NCBI GenBank assembly: GCA_964467585.1
Contig: CAYXRF010000008.1
Coordinates: 1-64,000, forward strand
Source of the DNA: CALVLD01 sp964467585
GTDB taxonomy: Bacteria; Bacillota; Clostridia; Christensenellales; CAG-138
Reading direction: 5' to 3'
DNA: 64,000 nucleotides
Every line of letters begins with the position of its first letter. Within the stretch, counting starts at the first letter, position 1. A program made the translations under genes and the position numbers. This document shows, piece by piece, positions 53,510 to 61,911 of the stretch. The notes under the pieces were generated by a model that worked only from the letters and a program-made list of their open reading frames with translations, had not been told where the DNA came from and did no database searches.

Positions 53510-54277
53510 TCAGTTTGTGTGGCTGAACGTAACGTATTCCGTTGGGTCGATGGCAACGTCCCCGACATACAGCTCAAAATGAAGATGACTCTGCTCCGCA
53601 CATTCGGATATCGCGGTATCTCCCACAAGCCCTATAACGTCTCTTGCGGCAACCTTTTGCCCAACGGCAACGGGAGGCTCCGCCTGAAGATTTGCGTACA
53701 CGGTTTTCATTCCGTTGGAGTGACTGATTATCACCATAACGCCAAGCATATCGTCATTCTCAATTCGTTCAACAACGCCCGCCGCCACGCAGCGAACCTC
53801 GGCGCCCTTCGGCGCGGCAATATCAACGCCCGAATGAGTCATCCACTGATTAAGCGTCTTTGAATAAATCAAAGAATCAACGGCAAAAACACGGATAATT
53901 TCGCCCTCCACAGGGGCAGTAAGTACTATCGGCTCAAGCGTGGGAGCAGGCGTCGTCTGCGGCGATACCGTAAGGTCAGGCATTACCGAAGGCGCGGCAG
54001 TGCCAAAATCGGGCAGAGGCTTTTTCGAAACGGCAGGAGTCGGAACAGCATATGCCGAGGGCAGAGGTGTGGCGTTGATGGCTTCATTAAGACTCTGGTC
54101 GTAGGATTTTCTCACGGGGTCGGCTTCGTCCCCATCGATAAATATCACGGCTGCAGTCGTGCCTATCACCGCAAGACATACGCCAAGCGCAACATAAAGC
54201 CCGTTTTTCCTCAAAAACACCGAGGTTCGCAGCTTAAGCTGACGCCATTTGCGTCTGGATTCAACTCGTTTATCCAT
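53510..54277 (-). CDS. LytM (M23) peptidase, SpoIIQ-like
   Basis: 255 residues. A short cytosolic basic region precedes one membrane helix (about 28-48), then a Pro/Thr linker, then a LytM domain. The zinc motif is complete: H-S-G-V-D (first His and Asp) and S-H-L-H-F-E-L (His-x-His). In B. subtilis SpoIIQ the first His is lost, whereas clostridial SpoIIQ keeps an active site. SpoIIQ pairs with SpoIIIAH across the engulfing septum. A SigF-type promoter lies upstream. The LytM fold is certain, the SpoIIQ identity is inferred from topology and promoter. Confidence 0.75.
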   Translation of the reverse strand: MDKRVESRRKWRQLKLRTSVFLRKNGLYVALGVCLAVIGTTAAVIFIDGDEADPVRKSYDQSLNEAINATPLPSAYAVPTPAVSKKPLPDFGTAAPSVMPDLTVSPQTTPAPTLEPIVLTAPVEGEIIRVFAVDSLIYSKTLNQWMTHSGVDIAAPKGAEVRCVAAGVVERIENDDMLGVMVIISHSNGMKTVYANLQAEPPVAVGQKVAARDVIGLVGDTAISECAEQSHLHFELYVGDVAIDPTEYVTFSHTN

Positions 54278-54330
54278 AAAAAAATCATCCCTTCATAAAA
54301 AGTTTACATTTTGTGTACCCCACGGCATCT

Positions 54331-54359
54331 ATTATTGCCTTTGAAAATGCGTGTTATAC
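54331..54359 (-). promoter_or_regulatory. SigF-type promoter of the SpoIIQ-like gene
   Basis: On the minus strand GTATA (54355-54359), a 15-base spacer, and GGCAATAAT (54331-54339) fit GYWTA-N15-GGnnAnAnT exactly. The start site would be about 47 bases before the ATG. The -35 box overlaps the divergent -10 at 54355-54360. Confidence 0.65.
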
Positions 54360-54360
54360 T
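54352..54360 (+). promoter_or_regulatory. Extended -10 promoter of the CPBP-like operon
   Basis: TGTTATACT (54352-54360) is an extended -10 with one mismatch, 60 bases before the ATG at 54421. It overlaps the -35 of the SpoIIQ-like promoter on the other strand. Confidence 0.5.
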
Positions 54361-54420
54361 TGAAAACAGGTTTCATATTTGTTACAATATGAAGATGTGA
54401 CGAGTCTGGAGGTTTGGTTA

Positions 54421-55410
54421 ATGAAGATACTCAAGAGCGTACTCGGTTTCATATTTGCCGCGCTGGTGGTAATTGGTCTGGTACTGCCATTCAAGCTGGT
54501 TCCTCAAAAATTTGCCGCGGACGACAGAGCGGCAACGCTTGAAAGGCTGTCAAAGGATGGGTTTGAGGTTGATTCCTCATACGTTGACGCCCGTGTCAGC
54601 GAGGCTGCAAAGAACAATTTTTCAGTAACGTTTAAGACGGCGGCAATCGTTGCGGCGATGATTGTGCTTGGCATATACTTTATTTCATTCAGAGCGCCTC
54701 ATGACCGCGGGGGCATTAACCTTTTTAATCCGATATACATACCGTTTATATTTGCGCTGGGCTTGGGTCTGCGCTTTACCATAACGCTTGCGCTTGACGC
54801 ATCAAGCAGCCAATCCGTTCTGGAGTTCAGACGGGTCGTTCAGTTTTTTACAGACAATATTGTCGGCGGCGACAGGTGGATTACGCTTCTGCTCATCCCG
54901 GTACTGATCGAGCTTGTTTTCAGATGCCTCTTGATAAGCTATATCGAAAAAGCACGTCTTGTTCCGACCGTGCTGATTTCCACAGCCGCGTATGTCGGCG
55001 TGATGTATTTGGCATTCAGATTTTACGGAACATGGCTGTTCGGCTCCGCATCGGGCGCCGCCACCGCACTTTGGATATCCGCGCTGATAGGCGTTGTGTT
55101 GGGTCTGGTCACATGGACATTGCGTTCCGGAATACCGGCTGTGCTGATACATATAATTATAGTGCACTCAGGCGTGTGGGCGGCGTCGTTTAAGGCGCTT
55201 CCCATTTCGATTGTTATACTTGCAGTCTCCGCCGCGGCAATAATTGTCGTTCCCAATTTGCTTGGCAGCAAAATCAAACCGCTTTCCGCCGATTTTCCGT
55301 TCGAAAGGCATCACAAGCGTATGCACAAATGGATAGGCGACTATGTCGGCAAAAAGCGCAAAAGAAAGCCCCGCACAAATGCTGATGAGCAAGTCGGCGC
55401 GTCCGCGTGA
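54421..55410 (+). CDS. Membrane protein with divergent CPBP-type motif
   Basis: 329 residues from ATG 54421, with GGAGG 9 bases upstream. It has an N-terminal helix, an outer loop of ~60 residues, then seven or eight helices and a basic tail. The segment L-I-P-V-L-I-E-L-V-F-R-C-L-L-I-S resembles the first CPBP protease motif (E-E-x-x-x-R), but only one Glu is kept (I-E-L-V-F-R). Later family histidines are ambiguous (L-I-H-I-I-I-V-H-S-G). It may be an inactive CPBP homologue. Its stop overlaps the next start (GTGA). Confidence 0.6.
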   Translation: MKILKSVLGFIFAALVVIGLVLPFKLVPQKFAADDRAATLERLSKDGFEVDSSYVDARVSEAAKNNFSVTFKTAAIVAAMIVLGIYFISFRAPHDRGGINLFNPIYIPFIFALGLGLRFTITLALDASSSQSVLEFRRVVQFFTDNIVGGDRWITLLLIPVLIELVFRCLLISYIEKARLVPTVLISTAAYVGVMYLAFRFYGTWLFGSASGAATALWISALIGVVLGLVTWTLRSGIPAVLIHIIIVHSGVWAASFKALPISIVILAVSAAAIIVVPNLLGSKIKPLSADFPFERHHKRMHKWIGDYVGKKRKRKPRTNADEQVGASA

Positions 55411-56069
55411 GCGTGCGTGTAAACCCACATCAAATTGTGCGCAGCGCCGCGCTTGAGCTTTTGCGTGACCGCGTTTCCGACCGTGCGGTTAAAACCGACA
55501 TTCTGCTTTTAGGTGAGCGATGCGAGGCGTGTTCGCCGCTTCCTCAAAGGTTGAACATTGACTTTGGCGGCGCGGTGGAATATAATTCTCAAAACGTCGA
55601 TATGCCGCTTTATCGCGGCGAGCCTCTTTTCAAAAGCGTGAGGGTCGGCGGCGCATACGTTGATTTTTGTTTGAGCGACAGGGCATATGAGCTGTTTTGT
55701 GATGATGTGCTTGCCGAGTATGCGGATATTGGCGTATTACCTCAGGCTATACGCGTTGGATGCTATGCGGAATATGCCTATGCAAAGCTGTTGGACGTTG
55801 TGTATACGGCGCAGGACGGCAATTTCGTTCTTGAGAGTGAGGCGGCAAGGCGTGGGCTGTGGCTCTGCTTTTCGCTTGTTGACGCCAAGGACGAGCGGAT
55901 GCTTAAAAAACGTACAGACGCGGCGACACGCTCCTGCCTTGAGGCTGTCGGATACGGTCTGGCGTCAAGCTGCGGCACGCGGCGTGTGTGTCTTAAAGCG
56001 GCGCGCACAATGGCCGCTCTTATGTATATGGCGATTAAAAATAACTCAGACGGAGAGTATAAATTATGA
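55407..56069 (+). CDS. Protein resembling the N-terminal and DALR parts of arginyl-tRNA synthetase without a catalytic core
   Basis: 220 residues from a GTG overlapping the previous stop. The stretch L-F-K-S-V-R-V-G-G-A-Y-V-D-F-C-L-S-D-R-A-Y-E-L resembles the additional N-domain of ArgRS (I-E-K-V-E-V-A-G-P-G-F-I-N-F-x-L-S), and A-E-Y-A-Y-A-K-L-L-D-V resembles the DALR start (V-Q-Y-A-Y-A-R-I). No HIGH or KMSKS motif and no Rossmann core are present, so it cannot charge tRNA. It could bind tRNA or be a structural partner. The similarity is weak and by eye only. Confidence 0.45.
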   Translation: MSVRVNPHQIVRSAALELLRDRVSDRAVKTDILLLGERCEACSPLPQRLNIDFGGAVEYNSQNVDMPLYRGEPLFKSVRVGGAYVDFCLSDRAYELFCDDVLAEYADIGVLPQAIRVGCYAEYAYAKLLDVVYTAQDGNFVLESEAARRGLWLCFSLVDAKDERMLKKRTDAATRSCLEAVGYGLASSCGTRRVCLKAARTMAALMYMAIKNNSDGEYKL

Positions 56070-56722
56070 TTATCAAATGGTATGGGCATTCCTGCTTTTT
56101 GCTGACGGACGTCAATGGTGTGTCGATTCTTACCGACCCATATGAACCAAGCGTTGGGCGCACGCTTTCGGGCATTGAGTGCAGCGCGGTGACGATAAGT
56201 CACGATCACTTTGACCACAACTATATCGCCGCTGCGGCGGGTGCGCCAACGATCATCAACACCATCGGCACGCATGACGTTAAAGGCGTTCGCGTAACGG
56301 GCTTCCCCTCCTTCCATGATGACGTTCACGGCAAAAAACGTGGTGAGAACATCATGTTTTTGTTTGAAATGGACGGCATTCGCGTGCTGCACGCGGGCGA
56401 TATCGGGCATATGCTTTCGGCGGATTCCATCGCGGCGATAGGCGATGTTGATGTTTTGCTTGTGCCTGTCGGCGGCAAGTACACTCTCAACTATACCGAA
56501 GCGCGTCAGTTTGCAAATCAGCTTCGCCCAAGCGTGGTTATACCGATGCATTATCGCACGCCAAAAAGCAAGATTGATATTGACGACGTCAACAACTTCA
56601 TATCCACCGCGAAGGACTGCCGCATTCATCGTCTAAACGATTATGAGGCGACGCTTTCACGCCAGAGCCTCGGTGAGGACAGGGTCATAGTGCTTGATCC
56701 ATTCGATCCAAGCAAAAGCTGA
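56066..56722 (+). CDS. MBL-fold metallo-hydrolase (UlaG-like)
   Basis: 218 residues; the ATG overlaps the previous stop (ATGA). The fold is clear: W-Y-G-H-S-C-F-L, L-T-D-P-Y, S-H-D-H-F-D-H-N (metal His/Asp), H-A-G-D-I-G-H, and I-P-M-H-Y. The family (UlaG/YtkL-like) often has phosphodiesterase or lactonase activity. It is third in a tightly coupled unit with the CPBP-like and ArgRS-like genes. The substrate is unknown. Confidence 0.88.
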   Translation: MIIKWYGHSCFLLTDVNGVSILTDPYEPSVGRTLSGIECSAVTISHDHFDHNYIAAAAGAPTIINTIGTHDVKGVRVTGFPSFHDDVHGKKRGENIMFLFEMDGIRVLHAGDIGHMLSADSIAAIGDVDVLLVPVGGKYTLNYTEARQFANQLRPSVVIPMHYRTPKSKIDIDDVNNFISTAKDCRIHRLNDYEATLSRQSLGEDRVIVLDPFDPSKS

Positions 56723-56761
56723 CGTCAACCACCGAACCGAATTGTTATTTGAATACAGCAT

Positions 56762-56806
56762 TGAGGGCGCGGCAGCGATTAATGAGCCGTTAGCCCTCAT
56801 TATTGT
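56762..56806 (+). terminator. Hairpin after the MBL-fold gene
   Basis: TGAGGGC (56762-56768) pairs with GCCCTCA (56793-56799), followed by TTATTGTGTT. The loop of about 24 bases holds GGC/GCC pairs. Moderate terminator before the next promoter. Confidence 0.5.
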
Positions 56807-56817
56807 GTTAAAAGTGC

Positions 56818-56845
56818 TTGACAACGGCAAAAAAAGTAATATAAT
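56818..56845 (+). promoter_or_regulatory. SigA promoter of the PII-like/antiporter operon
   Basis: TTGACA (56818-56823), 16 bases, TATAAT (56840-56845). The leader to the ATG at 56913 is about 60 bases with GGGGAGGAAAGG near its end. Confidence 0.8.
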
Positions 56846-56912
56846 GATGAACGGAAATATCATTCGCCGCCCGTTAAGCATATTATAGGCGGGGAGGAAA
56901 GGTCGAAGCAAT

Positions 56913-57242
56913 ATGCAGCTTTTAGTGATAACCATAGATAACTGCGATGAATTTCTTGATACTCTCGCGGGGCTGAAGGCTCACGGGATGAACGGCATTG
57001 TGTTCCAGTCCACCAGTCTGAAGCACGCGCTGCTCAACAGCACCGTGGACGCCGCGCCGATATTCGGTTCGCTGAGCAAGGTGATGAGCAACGACTTTGA
57101 GTCCAGCCACACGGCATTTTTGCTTTTGAGCGACGACCAGATAGAGCACGCAAAGCGCGTTGTGCGCAGAAATACCGACGGGCTCGGCAAAAAGGGCGTC
57201 ATGTTCACACTTCCGATAACATCATATGAAGGTATAGAATAG
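56913..57242 (+). CDS. PII-like signalling protein
   Basis: 109 residues. L-L-V-I-T-I-D-N ... D-T-L-A-G-L-K-A-H-G-M-N-G-I-V-F-Q-S-T-S is a ferredoxin-like strand-helix-strand as in PII proteins, and I-F-G-S-L and G-V-M-F-T-L-P-I recur in the PII-like proteins found beside sodium/proton antiporters. Its gene is 10 bases from the antiporter gene. A direct control of transport by a nucleotide ligand is plausible; the ligand is not known. Canonical PII T-loop residues are absent. Confidence 0.7.
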   Translation: MQLLVITIDNCDEFLDTLAGLKAHGMNGIVFQSTSLKHALLNSTVDAAPIFGSLSKVMSNDFESSHTAFLLLSDDQIEHAKRVVRRNTDGLGKKGVMFTLPITSYEGIE

Positions 57243-57252
57243 AAGGGTAATT

Positions 57253-58521
57253 ATGTCTCCGCTGATTATGATAGGGTTCGCCATGATAGGCGGACTTGCG
57301 CTTTCACGCGTCATGAAGGTATTCAACCTGCCCAATGTAACGGGCTACTTAATCGCAGGCTTGCTGATAGGTCCAAACTTTTGGACGCTTGTAACGGGCG
57401 GCAGATTCGGAGGGTTGATAACCGAGGAAGGGTTAAGCAGTCTTAACATCATCACAACCGTTGCGTTGGGCTTTATCGCGCTTTCAATCGGCGGTGAGTT
57501 CAAACTCAACAACATAAAAAGATTGGGCAGCAAAATTATCGTTATAACGCTTATTCAGGCGTTTACAACGGTTATTTTTGTGATTGTCGCACTTCTTTTT
57601 GTTCGCGGCAACTGCGAAAACTATGTTTCACGCGCACTGCTGTTGGGCGCGATTGCCGCGGCGACCGCTCCTGCTGCAACGCTTATGGTGGTTCGCCAAT
57701 ACAAGTCGAAGGGCCCGGTAACAGACACTCTGCTGCCCGTTGTGGCTTTTGACGATGCTGTCGGGCTTATAATATTTTCGGTATGCTTTGCCCTTGCGGA
57801 GGTTTTTGCGGCGGGGAAGGAGCTGACCGTACAAGCGGTCGTGCTTGCGCCGCTTAAAGAAATAGGGCTTTCACTCGTTATCGGCGCGGGCATAGGGGCG
57901 ATACTTGCACTCTGCTGCAAATGGTTCCATTCACAGGCAAACCGCCTTATGCTTATGATAGCGGCGGTTATTATGGGCGTTGCGCTCAGCGAGCTTCTGG
58001 AGCTTTCGTCTCTGCTTGTTTGCATGATGATAGGGGCTTTGTTTGCAAATCTGCGCAAGGACGCTATCCAGGTGCTTGACTATTGCGACAAATGGACGCC
58101 TGCAATATTCATGCTGTTTTTCGTAATATCGGGCGCGGATCTTAACATTTCGATAATTCCGCAGGTGGGTATCGCAGGCATAGTGTATGTTGTGATTCGC
58201 TCACTGGGCAAATATTTCGGAGCGTTCGCGGGAGCGGCAATCACAAAAAGTGAAAAAACTGTCAGAAACTATCTCGGGCTTACTCTTTTGCCGCAGGCGG
58301 GCGTTGCCATAGGCATGGCGCAGATGGTTGCCGCTTCGCAGGACCTTGCGTCTGTTTCCGATCAGGTGGTAACAGTCGCGCTGTTCGCAACGCTTGTGTA
58401 TGAGCTTGTCGGGCCGATTATCACAAAGGTTGCGCTTACCAAGGCGGGAGAAATTGACACGCATATGCTCAGCGCAAAGCCAAAGCATCCCGCAAAAAGA
58501 AAGCCTCGTCAAACCGCCTGA
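57253..58521 (+). CDS. CPA2-type cation:proton antiporter
   Basis: 422 residues with about twelve helices. N-V-T-G-Y-L-I-A-G-L-L-I-G-P-N is the first family helix pair. The ion site shows T-A-P-A-A-T-L and V-A-F-D-D-A-V-G-L, with the paired Asp of electrogenic Na+/H+ exchange. There is no C-terminal TrkA-N domain, unlike KefB/KefC. The PII-like gene directly upstream may replace that regulatory domain. Confidence 0.9.
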   Translation: MSPLIMIGFAMIGGLALSRVMKVFNLPNVTGYLIAGLLIGPNFWTLVTGGRFGGLITEEGLSSLNIITTVALGFIALSIGGEFKLNNIKRLGSKIIVITLIQAFTTVIFVIVALLFVRGNCENYVSRALLLGAIAAATAPAATLMVVRQYKSKGPVTDTLLPVVAFDDAVGLIIFSVCFALAEVFAAGKELTVQAVVLAPLKEIGLSLVIGAGIGAILALCCKWFHSQANRLMLMIAAVIMGVALSELLELSSLLVCMMIGALFANLRKDAIQVLDYCDKWTPAIFMLFFVISGADLNISIIPQVGIAGIVYVVIRSLGKYFGAFAGAAITKSEKTVRNYLGLTLLPQAGVAIGMAQMVAASQDLASVSDQVVTVALFATLVYELVGPIITKVALTKAGEIDTHMLSAKPKHPAKRKPRQTA

Positions 58522-58531
58522 CGCGTTTGTA

Positions 58532-59089
58532 TCACGGTCTAAACCTATCAACCAGCCCCGCCGCCCAATCAAGCTGCGGGGCTTCGATTATCTGAAAAAC
58601 CGGTATGCTTCCATCGTCCTCAAACATAAGTATTTCAACATTTTCACGCGTGTAGTCCGCACGGATTCTTACATAAAGCAAAAGATACGTTACATACCCT
58701 TCCGCATATATGATTAGCGTAACACGACCGACGTCAGACGGATAAAGCTCATCATACTGCCGATCGGGAAGCACGGGCAGATGTGAAAAAAGCACACAGC
58801 CGTTCTCATCGGAATATCCTCTTGCGTTTGTCTCCGCAATCACCGCGCAGGCGTTCTTTATGGGCTTGCCCGTAAAACCGTCGGATATGGCAAGACCTAT
58901 GCCTCCGTATCCCACGGCGGAAACGCCGCTTTCGAATTGCCCGCCGTCAGCGCCATCGGTGCTTGAAACGCCGTCAATATTGCCCCCGCCCAAGCCGCGC
59001 ACCCCCGTGCAGCCGCAAAGGGACGCGGCAATCACAGCGCACATAGCCGCGGCAAGCATTTTTTTGACAAAAATTAACAGACTTTTCAT
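58532..59089 (-). CDS. Lipoprotein with carboxypeptidase-regulatory-like domain
   Basis: 185 residues from ATG 59089, 6 bases after GGGGGGT; another ATG two codons upstream is too close to the site. The signal ends in A-S-L-C-G-C. The mature domain has G-F-T-G-K-P-I-K-N-A-C-A-V-I-A-E-T-N-A-R-G-Y-S-D-E-N-G, the beta-sandwich pattern of regulatory-like domains. The C-terminus continues with hydrophobic strands. Function unknown. It is divergent from pgi. Confidence 0.7.
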   Translation of the reverse strand: MKSLLIFVKKMLAAAMCAVIAASLCGCTGVRGLGGGNIDGVSSTDGADGGQFESGVSAVGYGGIGLAISDGFTGKPIKNACAVIAETNARGYSDENGCVLFSHLPVLPDRQYDELYPSDVGRVTLIIYAEGYVTYLLLYVRIRADYTRENVEILMFEDDGSIPVFQIIEAPQLDWAAGLVDRFRP

Positions 59090-59140
59090 ATTCATACCCC
59101 CCGAATCCTTGTTTTCCCCATATAAATATGAGTTCGAATA

Positions 59141-59149
59141 TGATATAAT
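59141..59149 (+). promoter_or_regulatory. Extended -10 promoter of pgi
   Basis: TGATATAAT (59141-59149). The leader to the ATG at 59182 is about 25 bases and includes AAGGAGTGAG. Confidence 0.75.
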
Positions 59150-59181
59150 GAACCATATGTATGCAAGGAGTGAGCCATTTT

Positions 59182-60585
59182 ATGGAAACAAAATTCAACT
59201 GTGACGCCGAAAGAGTGCGCGTTGACTATACAAATATGCTCAGCTCGTCGGTTGGCGAGAATGGCATATGTGATGAGGAGCTTAGCAGTATGCTCCCCAA
59301 AATGCAATCCGCGCTGAGCGGCTTAAGAGCCAAGCGCGGCAGCACAAGGTGGCGTGACCTTCCGTATAATCAACAGCAAATCGTGCGCGATATCAACGCC
59401 GCTGCAAAGGATATTCGTTCGCGCTGCACCGATTTTGCGGTGCTGGGGATAGGCGGCAGCGCGCTGGGACCGATAGCCGTTCATCAGGCGCTGTGCCATC
59501 TGCATTACAATGATCTCCCACCCGAAAAGCGTTGTGCCCCCCGTCTGTTTGTGGAGGATAACATCGATCCCGAAAGGATGAACGCACTGCTGGATGTGAT
59601 AGATATCGACAATGCAGTGTTCAATGTGATAACCAAATCGGGCAGCACCTCCGAAACAATGTCGCAGCTTTTGACGATAACGCGTATACTTACTGATCGC
59701 TTCGGTGAAGCCGCGCTTAAGGACAGAATCATCGCCACAACCGACAGTCAAAAGGGCAACCTCATAGGCATAGCCAAAAGACTGGGGCTTACAACATTTT
59801 ACGTTCCGGACGGCGTCGGCGGCAGATTTTCAGAGCTTTGTCCCGTGGGTCTGCTTGCGGCGGCGGTGTGCGGAATTGATATCGAGACTCTCCTTCGCGG
59901 CGCAGCATACATGGATTCGCTGTGCGACAGCGATGACTTGCTTAACAATCCGGCGCTTATGCTTGCGGGGCTTGAGGTTATCGCAATGGAGAAGGGCGCC
60001 AACATAAGCGTTCTTATGCCTTATGCGGATTCTCTCAAATATTTTGCCGATTGGTATGCCCAGCTTTGGGCGGAATCCCTCGGCAAAAGGCTCGGCGGCA
60101 AGCGCTTTGGGCAAACGCCTGTCAAAGCGTTGGGCGTGACGGATCAGCATTCGCAGGTTCAGCTTTACACCGACGGCCCGTTTGACAAAACAATAACATT
60201 CCTTGCGGTGGACGAGTATCGCAGCAGCTTCACAATACCGCACGCGTTTGACGATGTTCCCAATGTGGCGTTCCTTTCGGGGCACACACTTAACGAGCTT
60301 ATCGCGGCGGAACGCAGGGCAACGGAGCATGCGGTTACGGCAAGCGGTCACATGAACAAAACGATAATACTTCCAAGGGTTGACGCGTTTACGATCGGGC
60401 AGCTGATAATGCTGTTTGAACTTCAAACCGCATACGCAGGGGAACTTTTGGGCATAAACGCATACGATCAGCCCGGCGTTGAGGAGGGTAAAAACGCAAC
60501 ATACGCGCTTCTGGGCAGGGCGGGCTATGAGGCAAAGCTTTCAGAGCTTAACGCCGCCGCCAACAAAGTGAGGAAAACAATCTGA
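59182..60585 (+). CDS. pgi: Glucose-6-phosphate isomerase
   Basis: 467 residues from ATG 59182, 11 bases after AAGGAG; the upstream ATG at 59161 would place the ribosome site inside the gene. Key motifs: L-G-I-G-G-S-A-L-G-P, V-I-T-K-S-G-S-T-S-E-T (phosphate loop) and D-Q-H-S-Q-V-Q (family signature). The enzyme interconverts glucose 6-phosphate and fructose 6-phosphate. It is transcribed with rodA 4 bases downstream. Confidence 0.93.
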   Translation: METKFNCDAERVRVDYTNMLSSSVGENGICDEELSSMLPKMQSALSGLRAKRGSTRWRDLPYNQQQIVRDINAAAKDIRSRCTDFAVLGIGGSALGPIAVHQALCHLHYNDLPPEKRCAPRLFVEDNIDPERMNALLDVIDIDNAVFNVITKSGSTSETMSQLLTITRILTDRFGEAALKDRIIATTDSQKGNLIGIAKRLGLTTFYVPDGVGGRFSELCPVGLLAAAVCGIDIETLLRGAAYMDSLCDSDDLLNNPALMLAGLEVIAMEKGANISVLMPYADSLKYFADWYAQLWAESLGKRLGGKRFGQTPVKALGVTDQHSQVQLYTDGPFDKTITFLAVDEYRSSFTIPHAFDDVPNVAFLSGHTLNELIAAERRATEHAVTASGHMNKTIILPRVDAFTIGQLIMLFELQTAYAGELLGINAYDQPGVEEGKNATYALLGRAGYEAKLSELNAAANKVRKTI

Positions 60586-60589
60586 TAGA

Positions 60590-61798
60590 ATGAGCCTGTA
60601 CGATCGCAAAGACCTAAAAAGCATAGACTGGCTGACCATCATACTGGTGTTCGGCTTGGTGGCGTTTGGGCTTGTTGCGCTTGCGTCTGTGCTTGCAACG
60701 CCGTTTGACGGCACGGAACAGACATTCCAAGACATACTTGCGCATCTCAATCTTGAATATGTGCAGCGACAATGCGTCAATTTTGTGGTGGGGCTTGCCG
60801 CCATGATATTCATAATGCTGTTCGACTACAACATATTCAAGCCATTTATACTTTGGGTGTATATAGGCAACGTCGGTCTGCTTGCGCTGCTGTTCGTGTT
60901 TGGAAAGGTCAGGGGCGGTGCGCAGGGCTGGTTTGTGTTTGAAAGCATAGAGCGCGCCATACAACCGGGAGAGCTGTGCAAGGTGACGCTTGTGGTTATG
61001 CTGTCAAAGCTTGTATCCGCCGCTATGGACAGGGACGGGCGTTTGCTTAAGCTCAAGGATATTGCAATCGCGTTGGGATTCACCGTGCTGCCATTTCTGC
61101 TGATAGTATTGCAGCCTGATTACGGCACGGCGTTCGTGCTGCTTGTAATAATGGTGTTCATATTTTTTGCGGCGCGAATCAAGTGGCTTTATATAATCAT
61201 CGCCGCGGTGCTTGCGGGCGGCGCCGTTCCTCTTGCCTATCTGTATGTGTTTACCGACAAGCAGCGAAGCCGCATACAAACGTTTCTCAATCCTCAGCTT
61301 GATCCCGCGGGCGCGGGATATCAGGTGAGCCAGTCAAAGATTGCAATCGGCTCGGGCAGACTGATGGGCAAGGGGCTGTTTGAGCAAAGCACGCTTGCAC
61401 AGCTCAAATTTGTTCCGGAGCGTCATACCGACTTTATTTTCAGCGGCATAGTAGAGGGCGTGGGCTTTGTCGGTGGGGTGATACTCATTGTCGCATTCTT
61501 TGCGCTTGCGTTCCGTTGGCTTTATATCGCAATAAAAGCAAGGGATAATTTCGGTATGCTGCTGACGGTCGGCGTCACGGGTATGCTTGTGGCGCACGTT
61601 TTTGAAAACATCGGTATGACAATCGGACTGATGCCAGTCACGGGCATACCGCTGCCGTTTATCAGCTATGGCGGTTCAAATATGCTTACAAACATGATAG
61701 GCGTGGGCATTGTGCTCAACGTATATATGCGTCATCCCGTCAAGCGAAAGCGAAAGCGTGAGAGGATTAAGGAGCATGGCAAGCCTGTTACGCTGTAA
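60590..61798 (+). CDS. rodA: SEDS peptidoglycan polymerase RodA/FtsW
   Basis: 402 residues with ten helices. Q-P-D-Y-G-T-A and G-R-L-M-G-K-G-L-F-E-Q-S are SEDS signatures, and P-E-R-H-T-D-F-I-F is the loop before the last helices, with the conserved Asp used by these polymerases. The last motif G-I-P-L-P-F-I-S-Y-G-G-S-N is intact. RodA makes glycan strands during elongation with a class B PBP and MreB, both also in this window. RodA is favoured over FtsW by the neighbourhood only. Confidence 0.9.
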   Translation: MSLYDRKDLKSIDWLTIILVFGLVAFGLVALASVLATPFDGTEQTFQDILAHLNLEYVQRQCVNFVVGLAAMIFIMLFDYNIFKPFILWVYIGNVGLLALLFVFGKVRGGAQGWFVFESIERAIQPGELCKVTLVVMLSKLVSAAMDRDGRLLKLKDIAIALGFTVLPFLLIVLQPDYGTAFVLLVIMVFIFFAARIKWLYIIIAAVLAGGAVPLAYLYVFTDKQRSRIQTFLNPQLDPAGAGYQVSQSKIAIGSGRLMGKGLFEQSTLAQLKFVPERHTDFIFSGIVEGVGFVGGVILIVAFFALAFRWLYIAIKARDNFGMLLTVGVTGMLVAHVFENIGMTIGLMPVTGIPLPFISYGGSNMLTNMIGVGIVLNVYMRHPVKRKRKRERIKEHGKPVTL

Positions 61799-61911
61799 TC
61801 CGTGCCGCTTAGGGGAAGCTTTGTCACCATTATGTGGTGTGGGACGCATAGCCGCCATTGATTTGGCGCAGCATAAGTGTTAAATATATCTGAACAAAGG
61901 CTGAAAATGTA

